In this document: one piece after another, positions 1 to 13,501 of the stretch
Numbering within the stretch: the first letter of the stretch is position 1
How the letters are laid out: each line of letters begins with the position of its first letter
From: Ziziphus jujuba
Lineage: Eukaryota; Streptophyta; Magnoliopsida; Rosales; Rhamnaceae
DNA: 64,000 nucleotides
Direction of reading: 5' to 3'
NCBI RefSeq assembly: GCF_031755915.1
Contig: NC_083382.1
Span: 8,618,001-8,682,000, forward strand
Program-made: the position numbers and the translations under genes
The notes under the pieces: generated by a model
Told to the model about the DNA's origin: nothing
Databases searched by the model: none
The model's input: only the letters and a program-made list of their open reading frames with translations

Positions 1-2470
1 AACTTGCAGCAGAGTTTTGTGAGGAAAAATATTATGGTGTTAATCAATAAGAAGAAACCAAAGCAGTTACATGAAGGAAACTATTACAGTTTGTTTGGCC
101 GGCCAAATTGGAAACTGCACCAATTTGCAATAAATTAATGCAAAAATTAGAAAACTAAATCATTATTTTTAAAAATGAATGACCTAAATTCTAAAATCCT
201 AAAAGTTGAGAATACCAAAATGTAATTAACTAAAATAAAAAATCTCAAAAGTCTTCCTTAGATTTTTCAGATATATTGTATGTTTTTAATAGGTTGAGTT
301 ATTATCACCTTCAGAAAAGGAGAAAAGCTCAAATACTACTTGACTTCACAAGTCTTTTCGTCTCGAAGCATGAAATATTTAGCAAAAAATTGCATGGACC
401 CGAATGTTTGGACCATTAATATAATTTGGATTTTTTTATCAATTTAATATTCGTTTATTCAAATATTATTTTGATAATTGGTAAAAAATGCTTTTCCCCA
501 CATGGCTTAGAAATAAAAAAGCCTTGGATTTTCTGAAGTATAAATGGGATTTTGTTAAATAAATATGCAAAGTGAAAAAAAGTCTCATATCGAAAGTATA
601 ATATACAATAGTCTGAGATTTTTTGCTCAGAATTTTTTAGAAGGTTACCAATTCAAGTACTATTGTTATCCAAATATACTTAACTTCAAAATTCCGACCT
701 TATAAGAGTGATTTTTATTATATTTGAATCATTCTCTCATCCATATCTTTATAATATAGGATTGGACACCAAGAAATGGACACACCCAGACAAAATGAAA
801 TTGGATATTAGATAACTTGCTAGTATTTGGCATCCGTCCACACTAGGCGTCACATAAGAAGCTTATTAAGAAGCTCCTCACCTATATTGAAGCATTTTCA
901 ACATCTAAAAGGACCTCACCTCACTTTATCTACACAACTATAACACAAAAGACTAGCTAGTTAATTCTCTTTAGAATCAACTTAAGTTAGTCTAATGTTC
1001 TTAGATGTTTTCAGTTGAAATTTTATCTGTAAAAGTTTTTTGATTCAAAGGCAACCATGACTTATTAATTATTGTGTTCTCCACAATTGATAACAATCTC
1101 CTGAATTAGTTTTTTATTTATTTGGTACATATTTTTCTTTCATTGAACTGTAACAGATTTGAAATGGTATGCGGGCCACATATCTAAGAGATGATAGATA
1201 GTTGAAAACTTTCCAATACCAAGACCTAATGGTCCCTAGACACAAAAAAGACCTGGTCGTCTCTAGACACAAAAATGTATGGAGCCCACACGTGGAACCC
1301 AAATGATGTGATTTTTTTTTTTTTTTTTTTTTGGTTGTATCCAGGGACCATCAAGTCCCGAAACTACCCAATATTTGCTTGAAATATTTTATGACAACGG
1401 GATTGAGCATAAAGGGCTACCAATGAGTCAAACTTAGTTTTCATAATAAGTATCAATTTAGATATATCTACCCAATATTTGCTTGAAATATTTGATGACA
1501 ACGGGATTGAGCATAAAGGGCTACCAATGAGTCAAACTTAGTTTTCATAATAAGTATCAATTTAGATATATCTACCACATCAATATGGAAAAAAAAAAAC
1601 TACTCAAGCGAGCGACAAGCATTCGTAGTAGGCGAAAGCATGTTTTAGGAGCACCTCTATAATTAATTAGCATCTATAGTAGTTTAAATGATTTCGTTTT
1701 TGTTGAATAAAGAGCATCACAATTCAAGGGTACTGCAGCCTAGATTATAGCACACACCCATCTGGTAGGTATTTCATTTCAAGATGGGTGAGTATTCAAA
1801 AGGTTTCGTTAAGGGAACCACCCATATAGTTATGGAACTTATACGGTAGTTTGGTACTTACTGCGTGGTAAAGAAAAATAGAGACTATTGTATTTTAACC
1901 CTTAAGTTTGTAGTAGTTAAACTTTGAACACTCAAATTTATAACATTTCAATTTAAGCTCTTAAATTTTGATTTATTGCAATTTGCACTCAATTAGATTT
2001 TTCGGTTAATAGTGGTTAATCAATCCGTCCCACGTTACCAATATCACTAAAATGCAATTCAGTCCAATTTAAAAACCTCTGGCTTTAATATTATAATTTT
2101 TTGAGACCCCCTTTAACTATACTCTCAAGTCTGATCATGTGATCGGTGGAACTAGTTGCTATGCATCTCAATAGTTGAGACTTTTCGAAGGATTGCTTGT
2201 GTGAGTCTAAACGACTGATAGAAAAATGCACTTTTCTCAATTGATACCCAACTTTCTTCCAAATATTCATATTCAGGGTAGGGCATGTTTTTATCAAATG
2301 TGGTTCAATTTTTTTCATCCTCTTTTATGCTTGTATATAGTTCCGAAACTTACAAATATCTTACCGAATTTCCTTTTAAATGAAGAGGTATGTTTTAGTA
2401 AATAGGCAGAGAAGCTAAACATGTTATGTATTGGCAATGGCAGCAAGACAATGATATATATATATAAAAT
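1..2470. other. Gene-free AT-rich flank of the WAKL cluster
   Basis: I see no coding sequence here. Two blocks resemble sequence beside the third WAKL relic: about 285-360 matches about 14786-14870 (stop-rich text with 'ttattatcacctt' followed by 'gagaaaa'), and about 1600-1690 matches about 15145-15235 ('acaagcatt', 'aacatgtt'-like and 'agtttaaa' words in the same order). These look like flanks duplicated together with the kinase genes. The stretch also contains a 104-bp tandem duplication, listed separately, and a poly-T run near 1311-1332. Confidence 0.6.
1364..1571. repeat. 104-bp tandem duplication
   Basis: Two head-to-tail copies, 1364-1467 and 1468-1571, both begin 'ctacccaatatttgcttgaa'. 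I see one difference between them (tttt against tttg in the first 30 bases). The near identity indicates a recent local duplication. No coding content is visible. Confidence 0.95.
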
Positions 2471-2474
2471 ATAC

Positions 2475-2633
2475 AGTCCGTCTATAATGGGGACGGTCCT
2501 CATGCGGACCATAATATTTGTGATGGTTTTTCATAGTATTAGTGATGATTTTTTAAGAAACCGTCGTTAATACTATGAAAAACCGTCACTAATACTGCAG
2601 TCCTTATGCGGACCGTCCTCACCATAGAATTTC
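2475..2633. mobile_element. Foldback (hairpin) MITE-like element, copy 1
   Basis: About 160 bp that fold back on themselves. The outer arms share 'ggacggtcc' and 'atgcggac' words read inward from both ends. The inner arms are 'tttttcatagtatta' and its near-complement 'taatactatgaaaaa' around a short loop near 2553-2561. A second copy lies at 49523-49675. Both sit in TA-rich DNA, so a TA target duplication cannot be distinguished from the flank. The superfamily is not determined. Confidence 0.75.
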
Positions 2634-2775
2634 CGATAAAATATAAATATGTATATATATATATATATATAATGTACTACATAAGCCCAAATAGCCCAAA
2701 ATTACATATATAAACTCTATATGTAGCAAACAAATGAAAAATATATACCAGTGAAGCAACAAAAAATAATAATAA

Positions 2776-4062
2776 TTATGAGTAATGTTTTGATAATTTG
2801 GAAGTCAATAGTGGTAATTCATGCGACGATGAAGCAGAACCAGCATCCAAAGTAGATTCCAACAACATAGAAATAGTATCGAGAAGCTCATAAATTTCTA
2901 ATCCATTTACAAAATCTTCGACCTTCTCAAAATATCTTGGAACATTATTAGAACTTGCAGCTTTATCTAACTTATGAATTCCAGTCAACTCCATTAAAAC
3001 CTGTATCACATTAGGCCTTTGCTTTCTATTCAAATTCAAACATCTCCTTGCAAGATCAGCAACAGCCATAGTCTCCTCTTTCCTAACAGCCAGAACTCGA
3101 GCATCAACAACATCAAACGGAACATTTTCCTGCATTCAGAACAGCAAATATATGGCGAAGTTTCTGCCTTCTTCCAACCTTGGTATAGAAATTATCTTTT
3201 ATCCAGTCAAAAGCTCAATAAAAGCAACTTCAAAGCTACAAATGTAGCTCTTCTCTACAAATTGGCTCAATTGGAGGTACTTTGGATCCAAATATAAATT
3301 TGCCAAGTATGAATGTGGTCAAGTGTAGAGCGCCACTCTCTTAGTCCACTGATGTTTTACCCAATTTATCCACTGTACTCCAGATGGTATGGGATTTTTG
3401 TTCAAACTTCCCAAGACTTATCATGAGAGGATTACGTTGATGGCAACATCACACTAATTCACCCCTAGTCATTACAATCCACTAATTTTTGTCTTGCATC
3501 GCTCAAGGTTTACAGGTCTTACAATACTATTTACAATATTCCTTTTGGGGCCTAACATCCTTGCTAGAACACTTTCAACCTCCAGCCGGTATAGGATTTT
3601 TGTTCAAATTTTCCAAGAGATCATCCATCCTAAAATTGCTCCAATTGGATTTTGTTTAACCCCCTAAGGTTTTTCGAACTTTGCAGCCAACTAATCTGAA
3701 AATGCCTTGATTGTTAAGAGAATGTCTATTTTGTATTTGAGTCATCATTGTTCCACATTCGAGTAATGTGGAATTGAACACCAGGTGGTCTTTGCCAATA
3801 AAGTATCCTATTAGTGTCTCGTATCCACCCATACTTACCCTAGTATAATTAATAAACTCCATTGATGAATTATGTACAGTTTTTTTCATCGATTATTTTG
3901 GACCTTTTTACAGCAACAAAGTTTCCATCTTCAAACATTCCTATGTAAACGGTACCTTGATCTTCTTGGCCAAGAATTTTGTTTATATTAAATTGATTGT
4001 AGCCTTATCCAACTCTTTTGCCTTGAAAATGCTGATTTTCTAATCAATATTTACTTCAGGTA
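2776..4062 (-). pseudogene. WAKL receptor-kinase relic 1 (kinase exon only)
   Basis: This is the remnant of the cytoplasmic kinase exon of a wall-associated kinase-like receptor. The N-lobe part (about 4062-3840) still shows the frame of '[10 protein letters not shown]', a degenerate glycine loop and a 'VHEFIN'-like helix C, but it carries stops and frameshifts. The C-lobe end (3135-2776) is open: a MQENV segment, '[16 protein letters not shown]' and a serine-rich tail ending SKLSKHYS. The middle of the kinase, including the HRD and DFG motifs, is missing. About 3300-3840 holds unrelated sequence in which 'ggtatgggatttttgttcaa' recurs with changes. The tail matches the third relic (15354) closely and the 3' flank is shared too, so the two arose by duplication. 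It cannot encode a working kinase. Confidence 0.85.
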
Positions 4063-6364
4063 GATATATATCATTGTCATATTATCATATTTTTCACTAT
4101 AAGTTGAAAGATAACTTCCAAAGAATCAAATATGATTATATAAATAACATAATAGGTTAAGTTTTTAGAAAGGGAGAAAAAGTCAAACGCATGACTTTAC
4201 AAGTCCTCTTTCCTAGCTTTTTAATAATAATAATAATGATTATAATAATCTTAAATTATTCTAGAATTTATTTTTTTATTTTATTTTATCTTCCTATCAG
4301 TGCTAATTGTCCCCTTACAGCCATAAAAAAATTCATGGCAACTGGAATTTAAATTGTGAGTAATAAAATTTATCAAGCAGGCATAGACTTCCTCAATTAT
4401 CATTAAACAACAAAGGAGACAACCAGTCCAATTAACTTGGTCGGTTTAGAAATTAAGAAGAGGTTTTTTTATTTTTTTTTAAGTTATCTCGAAGCACCCC
4501 TTATACATAGACAATTTGGAGCAAAGCGGTCAACCCGGTTTCTAATTTCTAAGTTGGTAAACACTTCCTTTCAAAATAAATAATAATAAAATAATGGTAA
4601 AAGGTTTTTTTGGATGAGCTTTTTATAAATAGCAATTTACAGTTTAAAGAGAAAATTAAACTAACAATAATGCTAGTGCGACAAAATTTGTTCACCAAAT
4701 CATGTAATTGGACATTATTGAATTCCGTTTCTATGAATTTAGAGTGTAGTTTTTTAAAAATCACTAAAATCTGGCATGGTCATTTAAGAAAGGGATAATT
4801 GCATTTTGGTATCTTTAATTTTCAAAGTTTTGCAATTTTTCTTAGTCTTTGACTCAGCAATTTAGCCTATTGATTTTTTCAATTTATTGCAATTTAGACA
4901 TTGTATGACTTTTGATTATATTTTAATTACTCTTTCATGCTATTGGTGTTAAACTGTAATAATTTACTATTAACCCCTTGTATTTACAATTATTATTTCA
5001 CTTTAGCTTCCCTTAATGTAGTCAAACTATTAGTTAGTCCTCTTTGGGCAACGTAGTGGTAAAGTGATTATTTCTTCAATCAAATGTCTGAACTTTTAGT
5101 TTTTCACCTCTAGTATCAACAAAAATAAATGAATAACTAAGAAACATACTTGGCTTATAATAATACTTTTAAGCTTGTTACTTATCTATATATACAATCT
5201 ATTTATTATTTTATTTTTACATTGTTAAAACTTTTTTTTTTTAAAATAGCAATAACGAGTTTTGCTATAGGGTTTTTTATGGATGGTTTCAGATGTTTAT
5301 CGAGAGCTTCAATTGTCATTTAACTTAAAAATAAATAAATAGATAAAATTAAAAAGAAAAATAAACCATGATTTCTCTAATGTTTTTTATTTGTATTTTT
5401 TCATCCTTGCTCTATTATTCCATTCAACATGAAGACAACCTCTAACATTAAAAATTTTTCAAATATGGCTTTATGCCAATTGTCATTTTTCCCAATGCCA
5501 TAATAAACCTAATTTCTTGTAGTGTGTTTAATAAAAGATGAATAATAATTTTATAGGATGTTTGGGTAGTGATAAAGTTAACAGAAATCTAAAATTCTTT
5601 AGGAAAGTGAAATTTTCTCCTGTTTGGATAATTTTTTAAGAGAAAAAATTTGTGGATTCTATTGAAAAATAAATCTCGTAATATGGAAAACTTACAAGGA
5701 AAGTGAATCCTACTAAAGAGGTGTCATTCTAAAATTATCTGAGAAACTAATATTACGTATTTTTTTAAATACAAGTTTATCTTTTAATTTTAATGTATAA
5801 ATTTATTTAATTACTTATAAGTCCTATTTTCCTCTATAATTAACCAAACATTGTAAAAAGAATTCCAAAAAAACTCATTCTCAGAAAACTGAATCCCAAA
5901 AAACTGATTCCCAAAAATCAGTTTCTTTCAATACTTTTCCTTTTACCAAACACCTCATTAAAAGCAAACAAAAAAAATACAAAGACTAAACAAAAGAGAA
6001 ATCATCCTTTTTAAGGATAAGCTTTTGAAGCTGATCCATAAGAAGCCCACTATAAGGAAGCTCTAACAATTATAATTTTCTTTTATAATTTACTTGGAAA
6101 TAAACGTTGTGAAAAGAAAAGGTAGACAGTAATTTAAAAAAAAAAAAATTGCGGTTGGTTATACTTGATCCATCTTTAGTATATGTGAATAAGAGATTAT
6201 TTTAAAATTGTTATGTTGTGTATACTAGTAATTAATGGAAAAGGTAGACCATGATATGGACTCATATACAGGATATATAAGTGCAATTAACCAACCAATT
6301 TGTTTAAAAAATAAATAAATAAAAATCCTAAAACCTACAGAATAAAAATCAAAACATGTATTCA
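4063..6364. other. Gene-free stretch between WAKL relics
   Basis: AT-rich sequence with no supportable gene. A block near 4150-4215 again resembles the WAKL-flanking repeat seen at 285-360 and 14786-14870. Open frames here are short and have no recognisable domain. Confidence 0.6.
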
Positions 6365-7405
6365 TCATGCTGTGAAAGGTAATAGCGGTAGTTCATAGGA
6401 CAATAAAGCCGGACCAATATCCGAAACTGGACCAGTTGACAAGGAAACAACATCCCAAGGCTCAAAAGCCTGTGTTCTCAAGTATTCAACCTCTTCATGA
6501 TCCAATTTAGTACATCTGAAAACAATAATGTGCCTGAACCTGAACCGAATTTCAGATGTATTTGGGCCCAATACAACTATCCAGTAAATTTAAAACAAGA
6601 ATCCAATAAAAAAATATAATATAAAATAAACAAAAAATTCATAATAATTCAACAGAACAAATAAAAAGAAAAGAGAAAAACAAATCAAACAAGAAGAAGA
6701 TAACAAGACAGAACAACAAACAAATATAAATACATTACTCATGTTTAGTACTATGTCAAACACAAATTTGTATTTTAAACAAACCATACAAATATTGATT
6801 AATTTGGAGTATGAATTGCTGCTAGTATTCAATAATTTTATTTTATTTTATTTTTTTTGTGTTTATCGATTAATGATAAAATATCATTTCATTTTAAAAA
6901 AATAGTTATTTTTGTATTTAATTTTATTTTTATTTCTTTATTAACGATTTTAAATAAAATAAATTGGTAAACATAACAAAGAAGGAAAAAGTTAAAAGGG
7001 GATAAAAGATCATAATCAAATTCTGGTTTACTAGCAAAAACAATATTCTGCCCAAACGTGGGAAATAGATTATAGATAGAAGCATACCCTGAATGGCCAT
7101 ACCATGAACGGCCTGAAACGCACTCTTGGATGTTACATTTTTTCTCGCTTTCTTTTCTTATACAAATCACCAAAGATTGTTCTTACAAGTGTCGTGATTG
7201 CAAACTAGAGGTTGTTTCTCACATTCATCAATATCTGCCATATTTAAAAAAATAAAAATAAAAAAAGGGGTACATTATTCACTATCTCACATTGCAGTTG
7301 AAAAAAGTGCCAACAGTTTCATATATATATATATATAACTTAAGCCATTTATTAGCGACCTACGAATTAAATTGTTTTTCCTAAAGTTTATAAAGTGGCT
7401 TAAAA

Positions 7406-8439
7406 TGTTGGGGTGAGAAGGTTATGACCAAGAGCAAGCTAGCTTGAAGTGTTAGCAACAAGCATGCTTTTGGTGATTCTCTTGGGAATGGTTGTGTGTG
7501 AGTTGTATTTTTAGGTTTTGGTTATGGTGTTTTCTGGTTTTTAGGGTTTCTAAAGTGTTCTAAGGTGTTGAAGAAGAAATGAGAAGAAGGAGACCACATT
7601 GGTTTTTGAAAATGAGGCTTGGATGTGTAGCCATCTCATTCATTTAACAATATAAGCTTGAAATTATAACTAGTTCACACATGCCAAGCATGTGGGCTTA
7701 CAAAATGAGTAAAGTATTTAAAATTTAAAAAGTAAAATGGTCAACACCTAACTTTTCATACACAAAAAAGGTAAAAACCAGCTGCAACATGTCTATTCCA
7801 AATATAGTAAAAAGTGGCACATGGTTTGAACTAAGTTCCTATTGTTTAACTAGTTTGGGTAAACAACAAAACTAGCTTCACCTACTTAGTTCCCCTTTGT
7901 ATCTGCTTATAAAACTTGGTTTGAAGCATTCTTGGTCATCAATAAATATTTTTCCAAGAGCTAGGAAAGTTTTGGAACCGGAGCATGGGCCAAATAGCTC
8001 CAAAACTAACCCATACTCTGCATACTGGGCCCATCAGATATAGCAATCTGTTTGGAATATAAAATGGACTTTCCCATATCATTTTGATTTGAAATTTGAA
8101 CCATAGTCTTATATATCTTTCTGTAGACATCCCTCAAAATTTCAGCTCAAAACACCATTTGAAACCTGAGATATAAGATAAACAGTGGACCTATGTTGCT
8201 GGAAATTATGAATCCAGCACCATAGGCATTTCAAGCATAATATTCCTACTCTTTTGTGCATAGTTTTGCCTATGCTTTTGCATACATAACTTAGGCACAA
8301 AACATTATCAAAATATACCGTGAATCAATTAAAAACATACAAAAAATATAAACTCATAAAAGGAAAGGAGGTGATACCAAAGTGTGCATGCTAGCCGGTG
8401 ACATGCACCATCAAGTGGCAAAATTGCCACACTTCAACA
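7406..8439 (-). repeat. Copia-1 3' LTR
   Basis: Begins TGTTGGGG and ends CTTCAACA on the plus strand. It matches 12468-13501 along its whole length. The minus-strand sequence ending at 8440, CTAAGGAGGAG, is the polypurine tract used for plus-strand priming. This is the 3' LTR because the element is transcribed leftward. Confidence 0.95.
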
Positions 8440-11400
8440 CTCCTCCTTAGCAATTTTGTATGAGACATTGAGAATTCCTCTCAATATCTCAAATATCTTC
8501 TTTTCCAATGGCTTGGTGAAGATATCCGCCAAGTTCTCCTCGAAAGTCACATACTCCAACTTCACTTCACCACTTGCTTTAAATTCCCTTAAAGAATGAT
8601 ACTTGACCGGTATGTGCTTGGTCCTCCCATGTTGGACTGGATTTTGTGCAATTGCTATTGCTGAAGTATTGTCATACAATATTACCATGGCTTCCTCTTG
8701 CTTCAAGCTCAAGTCCTCCAATAATTTCCTAAGCCAAATACCTTGATTAGCACAACTTAAGCAAGCAATATACTCAGCTTCCGCAGTGCTTTGTGCAACG
8801 ATTTGTTGCTTCTTGGAATTCCATGAAAAAAGACCATTTCCAAAAGTGTAAATGTAGCTCGATGTGCTCTTGCTATCATCCAAAGAACCAGCCCAATCAC
8901 TATCACTATAACCAAGCAAAGCTTCATTCATGCCATCCTTGTACCATACACCAAAATCGCTAGTACCTTTCAAAATACCTTAGGATTCTTTTTGCACAAT
9001 TAAGATGATTTTGTGATGGACTATGCATAAATCTTGACAAAACAGCCACACTAAACATGATATCCAGTCTAGTACAGCATACATATAAAAGGCTACCAAT
9101 TAAACTTGTATAGATGGAAGGATTTACCTTTAGAGAATCATTATCCTTCACCAACTTGGTGCCTTCATTCATAAGTGTGGCAATGCTATTACAATCCTCC
9201 ATGTCAAACTTCTTGAGCAACTCCTTTACATAGCTTTCTTGAGATATGAAGATGCCCTTGGATGATTGGACAACTTCAATTCCAAGAAAGTATTTCATCT
9301 CTCTAAGACTCGACATCTCAAAGTTCAATTCTAGCTCACTTTTGAAATTGCTCACTTTTTTCTCATTACCACTGGTCACTATAAGGTCATCAACATAAAG
9401 AGACACACCAACACCATGCAACCATAAGTCCTAATATACAATGTAGGCTCATTAGGACTCCTCCTAAATCCATGCTTTGTCAAAAAACCATCTATCTTGG
9501 CATACCATGCCTTACGAGCTTGTTTAAGGCCATACAAGGCTTTGTGTAGCTTGTATACCTTCTCTTCACTTCCTTTCTTCACAAAACCTTCTAGTTGCAT
9601 AACATAGACCTCCTCCTTCAATACTCCATTCAAGAAGGCTGACTTCACATCAAGGTGATATACTTTCCAAGACTTTTGTGCCGAAATTGCAAGGAGAAAT
9701 CTTATGGTTTCCATCCTTGCAACCGGTGCAAAAGTCTCTCCATAATCCACACCAGCTTGTTGTGCATATCCTTTGACAACAAACCTTGCCTTATGCTTAT
9801 TTATGGACCTATCTGGACTGTACTTGGTCCTAAAGATCCACTTCACCCCAATAGCATTCTTTCCCTTCAGTTTTGTTACCAAGTTCCAAGTGTCATTCTT
9901 GTTTATCACATCGATTTCATCTTGCATGGCTTGTCTCCACTCTTTTCTTGCCATAGCCTTATGGACATTGATTGGATCACTCAATGCCACATTACACCTT
10001 TCATAAATCTCATTAAGAGGTCTTGTGCCTCTCACACCATCATCAATCTCCAAATCAACCCCTATGGAGATTTCTAGCTCATTCTCATCATATTCATCAT
10101 CATGGGCAGCACCTTCATCATTTCCTTGTTCCTCATCATTATCATGAGCTTCAAGCCAATTGTCTTCATCCATACTAGCCAACTCCTCCTTACTACAAAC
10201 CCATTTAGCTTCCTCATCAACTTTCACATCTCTACTTATCACAAGTTTCTCGGTTTCCAAGTTATACACCCTATATTCCTTGGTCACATCACTATAGCCA
10301 ACCAAGACACCAACTTGTGACCTTTCATCAAGCTTTCCTCTCTTCTCTTGTGGTACTAGGATGTAACAAATGCTTCCAAATACCCTTAGATGATCAAGAG
10401 AAGGCTTATATCCAAACCAAAGCTAAAATGGGATTTTAATCCTCAAAGACTTGGAGTAAAGCCTATTTTGGATGTAGATGGATGTATTAACTCCTTCGGC
10501 CCAAAACTTCTTTGGCAAGCCACTTTCAAACAACAAACATCTAGCCATCTCCATGATGGTACGATTCTTCCTTTCACATACACCATTTTGTTGTGGTGTG
10601 TATGGTGTAGTGAATTGATGAACTATACCATGATCCTTACAAAGTTGTTTGAAACCCTCACTTGTGTATTCCCCACCATTGTCCATCCTTAACACCTTTA
10701 TAGTGCAATCAGATTGATTTTGAACTAACTTCATAAATTCTACAAACTTCTCCAAAGCTTGTCATTTTCTTTCAAGGAAATACACCCAACATATTCTTGA
10801 GTAATCATCAATGAAAGTTATGAAATACTTGCTGCCATTTAAGGATGGAACACTCATAGGACCACAAATATCCGAATGTATAAGTCCTAGCTTCTCCTTT
10901 GATCTCCAAGAACAAGATTGAAATGCTAGCCTAGTATGCTTTCCTTTTTGATACACTTCACACACATGTTCTTGCTTCTCCATCAATGGCATGTCTCTAA
11001 CAAGTTCATGTGTGCCTACCAATGACTTAAAGCTAGCATGGCCTAGTCGTTTATGATAAAGTTGAGAGGTGTTCTCAACTTTGGTGTTCAATGTAACCGA
11101 TGCACCATTTTCATCCATATTCAACCTAAAATTCTTGTTCTTCATTCCAACACACATTAATTCATTTCCATGTGGATCAACTATAGTGCATGTCATGTTT
11201 GAGAAGTGTAATGCATATTTGTTCTCAAGCATTTGACCTACACTAAGTAAGTTCTCACATAAAGAATGTACATAGAGAACATTATGGATAGTTTTGATAC
11301 CTTTGGTGGTGTGTATCACCACATCTCCTTTGCCTTTCACTTCCATCGAGGCTCCATTTTCAATTTTAACTTTGTTGTGGCTGCTCCTATCTAAGTTTAT

Positions 11401-12333
11401 GAACCACTCATGCTTGTGAGACATATGGTGTGTTGCTCCACTATCAATGATCCATCCTTCATCATTCCTGATGCTACTAAAACAAGTAGCAACAAACAAC
11501 TCTTCGGATTCACTATCACTTGCATTATCTTTAGCAACATTTGCTTGTTGCTTATCTTTCTTGTTAGCCTTACATACTCTCTCCACATGACCCTTTTGTT
11601 GGCATTTATGGCAAACTGCATCCGGCCTCCACCAACACCTTCTTGGATGATGACCTTTCTTCTTGCAATGGTGACAAGGTTCATAGGACTTCCTCTCGGG
11701 TTTGCTAGTTTCACCTTTCTCCATTATGACCTTAAGCTTGTTCGTCTTTTGATTTTGTGTCTTTTGATGTTGTTTAGACACAAATGCAGCCTCCATTGAT
11801 TCTTCATGTCTAATCCTCCTCCTTTGCTCCGTAGCTTGCAAGGCATTCACCAACTTGGTCAAGGAAATTTCATTTAGGTTCCTTGACTCCTCCAATGAAG
11901 ATATCTTAGCTTCAAACCTCTCGGGCAGGGAGACCAACACCTTCTCCACAATCCTTTGGTCACTTAATCTTTCACCTAGCACCCTAATTTGATTCACCAC
12001 ATTAAGAAGCCTTGTAGTGAACTCCTTAACCGTTTCTTTGTCTTTCATCTTGATAGTCTCAAACTCCCTCCTTAGGTTAAGGATTTGCATTTGCCTTGTC
12101 CTTGTACTCCCTTGGAACTCATGTTGAAGTTTGTCCCAAGCTTTTTTGGCACTCTCACATGCCATTATCCTTGTGAAAATGGTATCACTAATACAAGAAT
12201 GAATGGCGGTGATAGCCTTGAAACCTTTAGCCAATTCCTCCTAATGGTGCTTAATTTGGTTGACCGTTGCCCATTGTCTCAAAAGCTCGGATTCTTGGGG
12301 CTTTATGGTGACCTCCCAAAGACCATAAGCCAT
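8434..12333 (-). pseudogene. Copia-1 gag-pol, broken by three stops and two frameshifts
   Basis: The reading frame can be followed from an ATG at 12333. Gag carries two CCHC zinc knuckles (CHHCKKKGHHPRRC and CHKCQQKGHVERVC, about 11690-11570). Protease shows DSGATHH. Pre-integrase has LYHKRLGHAS, but its second zinc-binding cysteine pair reads CEVY instead of CxxC. Integrase continues to DNGGEY (about 10690), reverse transcriptase has YHLDVKSAFLNG and YVDD (about 9400), and RNase H has STAEAEYIA (about 8780). In-frame stops lie at 12241-12243 (TAG), 10762-10764 (TGA) and 10423-10425 (TAG). Frame changes lie near 9400 and 8965. No full polyprotein can be made, so the copy is non-autonomous. 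Confidence 0.95.
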
Positions 12334-12452
12334 GTGAATGTTGCTTTCGGGTATGAAGGAATATGAAATTATATTTGTGCTTTCAAGTATCTCTTCACTC
12401 TCAAGGAACGAACCAGCCCAAAAACCTCACAAATCTCACAAAAATGTGCCTT

Positions 12453-12464
12453 GCTCTAATACCA
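12453..12464 (-). other. Copia-1 primer-binding site
   Basis: The minus strand reads TGGTATTAGAGC, one base from the usual plant Copia site complementary to the 3' end of initiator methionine tRNA (TGGTATCAGAGC). Three bases separate it from the 5' LTR. It confirms element orientation. Confidence 0.9.
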
Positions 12465-12467
12465 CTT

Positions 12468-13501
12468 TGTTAGGTTGAGAATGTTATGACCAAAAGCAAG
12501 CTAGCTTGAAGTGTTAGCAATAAGCAAGCTTTTGGTGATTCTCTTGGGAATGGTTGTGTGTGAGTTGTGTTTTTAGGTTTTGGTTATGGTGTTTTCTGGT
12601 TTTTAAGGTTTCTAGAGTGTTCTAAGGTATTGAAAAAGAGATGAGAAGAAGGGGACCACGTTGGTTTTTGAAAATGAGGCTTGGATGTGTAGCCATCTCA
12701 TTCATTTAACAATAGAAGCTTGAAATTATAACTAGTTCACACATGCCAAGCATGTGAGCTTACAAAATTTGTAAAGTATTTGAAATTTAAAAATTAAAAT
12801 GGTCAACACCTAAATTTTCATACACAAAAGAGGTAAAAACCAACTGCAACATGTCTATTCCAAATATAGTAAAAAGTGGCACATGGTTTGAACTAAGTTC
12901 CTATTGTTTAACTAGTTTGGGTAAACAACCAAACTAGTTTCACCTACTTAGTTTCCCTTTGTATCTGCTTATGAAACTTGGTTTGAAGCATCCTTGGTCA
13001 TCAATAAATATTTTTCCAAGAGCTAGGAAAGTTTTGGAACCGCATCATAGGCCAAACAGCTCCAAAACTGACCCATACTCTGCATACTGGGCCCATAAGA
13101 TATAGCAATTTGTTTGGAATAGAAAATGGACTTTACCATGTCATTGTGACCTGAAATTGGAACCATAGTCTTCTATATATGTCTGTAGACATCCCTCAAA
13201 ATTTCAGCCCAAAAATTCATTTGTAACCTGAGATATAAGATAAACAGTGGACCTATGTTGCTGGAAATTATGAATCCAGCACCATAGGCATTTCAAGTAT
13301 AATGTTCCTACTCTTTTGTGCATAATTTTGCCTATGCTTTTGCATACATAACTTAGGTACAAAACATTATCAAAATATACCTTGAATCAATTAAAAACAT
13401 ACAAAAAATATAAACTCATAAAAGGAAAGGAGGTGATACCAAGGTGTGCATGCTAGCCGGTGTCATACACCATCAAGTGGCAAAATTGCCACACTTCAAC
13501 A
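12468..13501 (-). repeat. Copia-1 5' LTR
   Basis: Begins TGTTAGGT and ends TTCAACA on the plus strand, the same length as the left LTR. It lies next to the primer-binding site, so it is the promoter-bearing 5' LTR of this minus-strand element. The duplicated target TAAAA follows directly at 13502. Confidence 0.95.

Larger units (their letters stand above)
7406..13501 (-). mobile_element. Copia-1 LTR retrotransposon, full length but inactive
   Basis: A complete 6.1-kb Copia element with LTRs of about 1034 bp that start TG and end CA, flanked by the 5-bp duplication TAAAA (7401-7405 and 13502-13506). It reads on the minus strand. The primer-binding site lies next to the right LTR and a purine tract (aaggaggag on the minus strand) next to the left LTR. 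Domain order gag, protease, integrase, reverse transcriptase, RNase H is that of Ty1/copia. The first 200 or so bases of the two LTRs differ at about 14 positions by eye, so the insertion is not recent. It sits in intron 1 of WAKL relic A. Confidence 0.97.

Noticed and set aside
9655..10320. Plus-strand hydrophobic frames resembling membrane proteins
   Set aside because: They are antisense to the Copia-1 reverse transcriptase and linker region.
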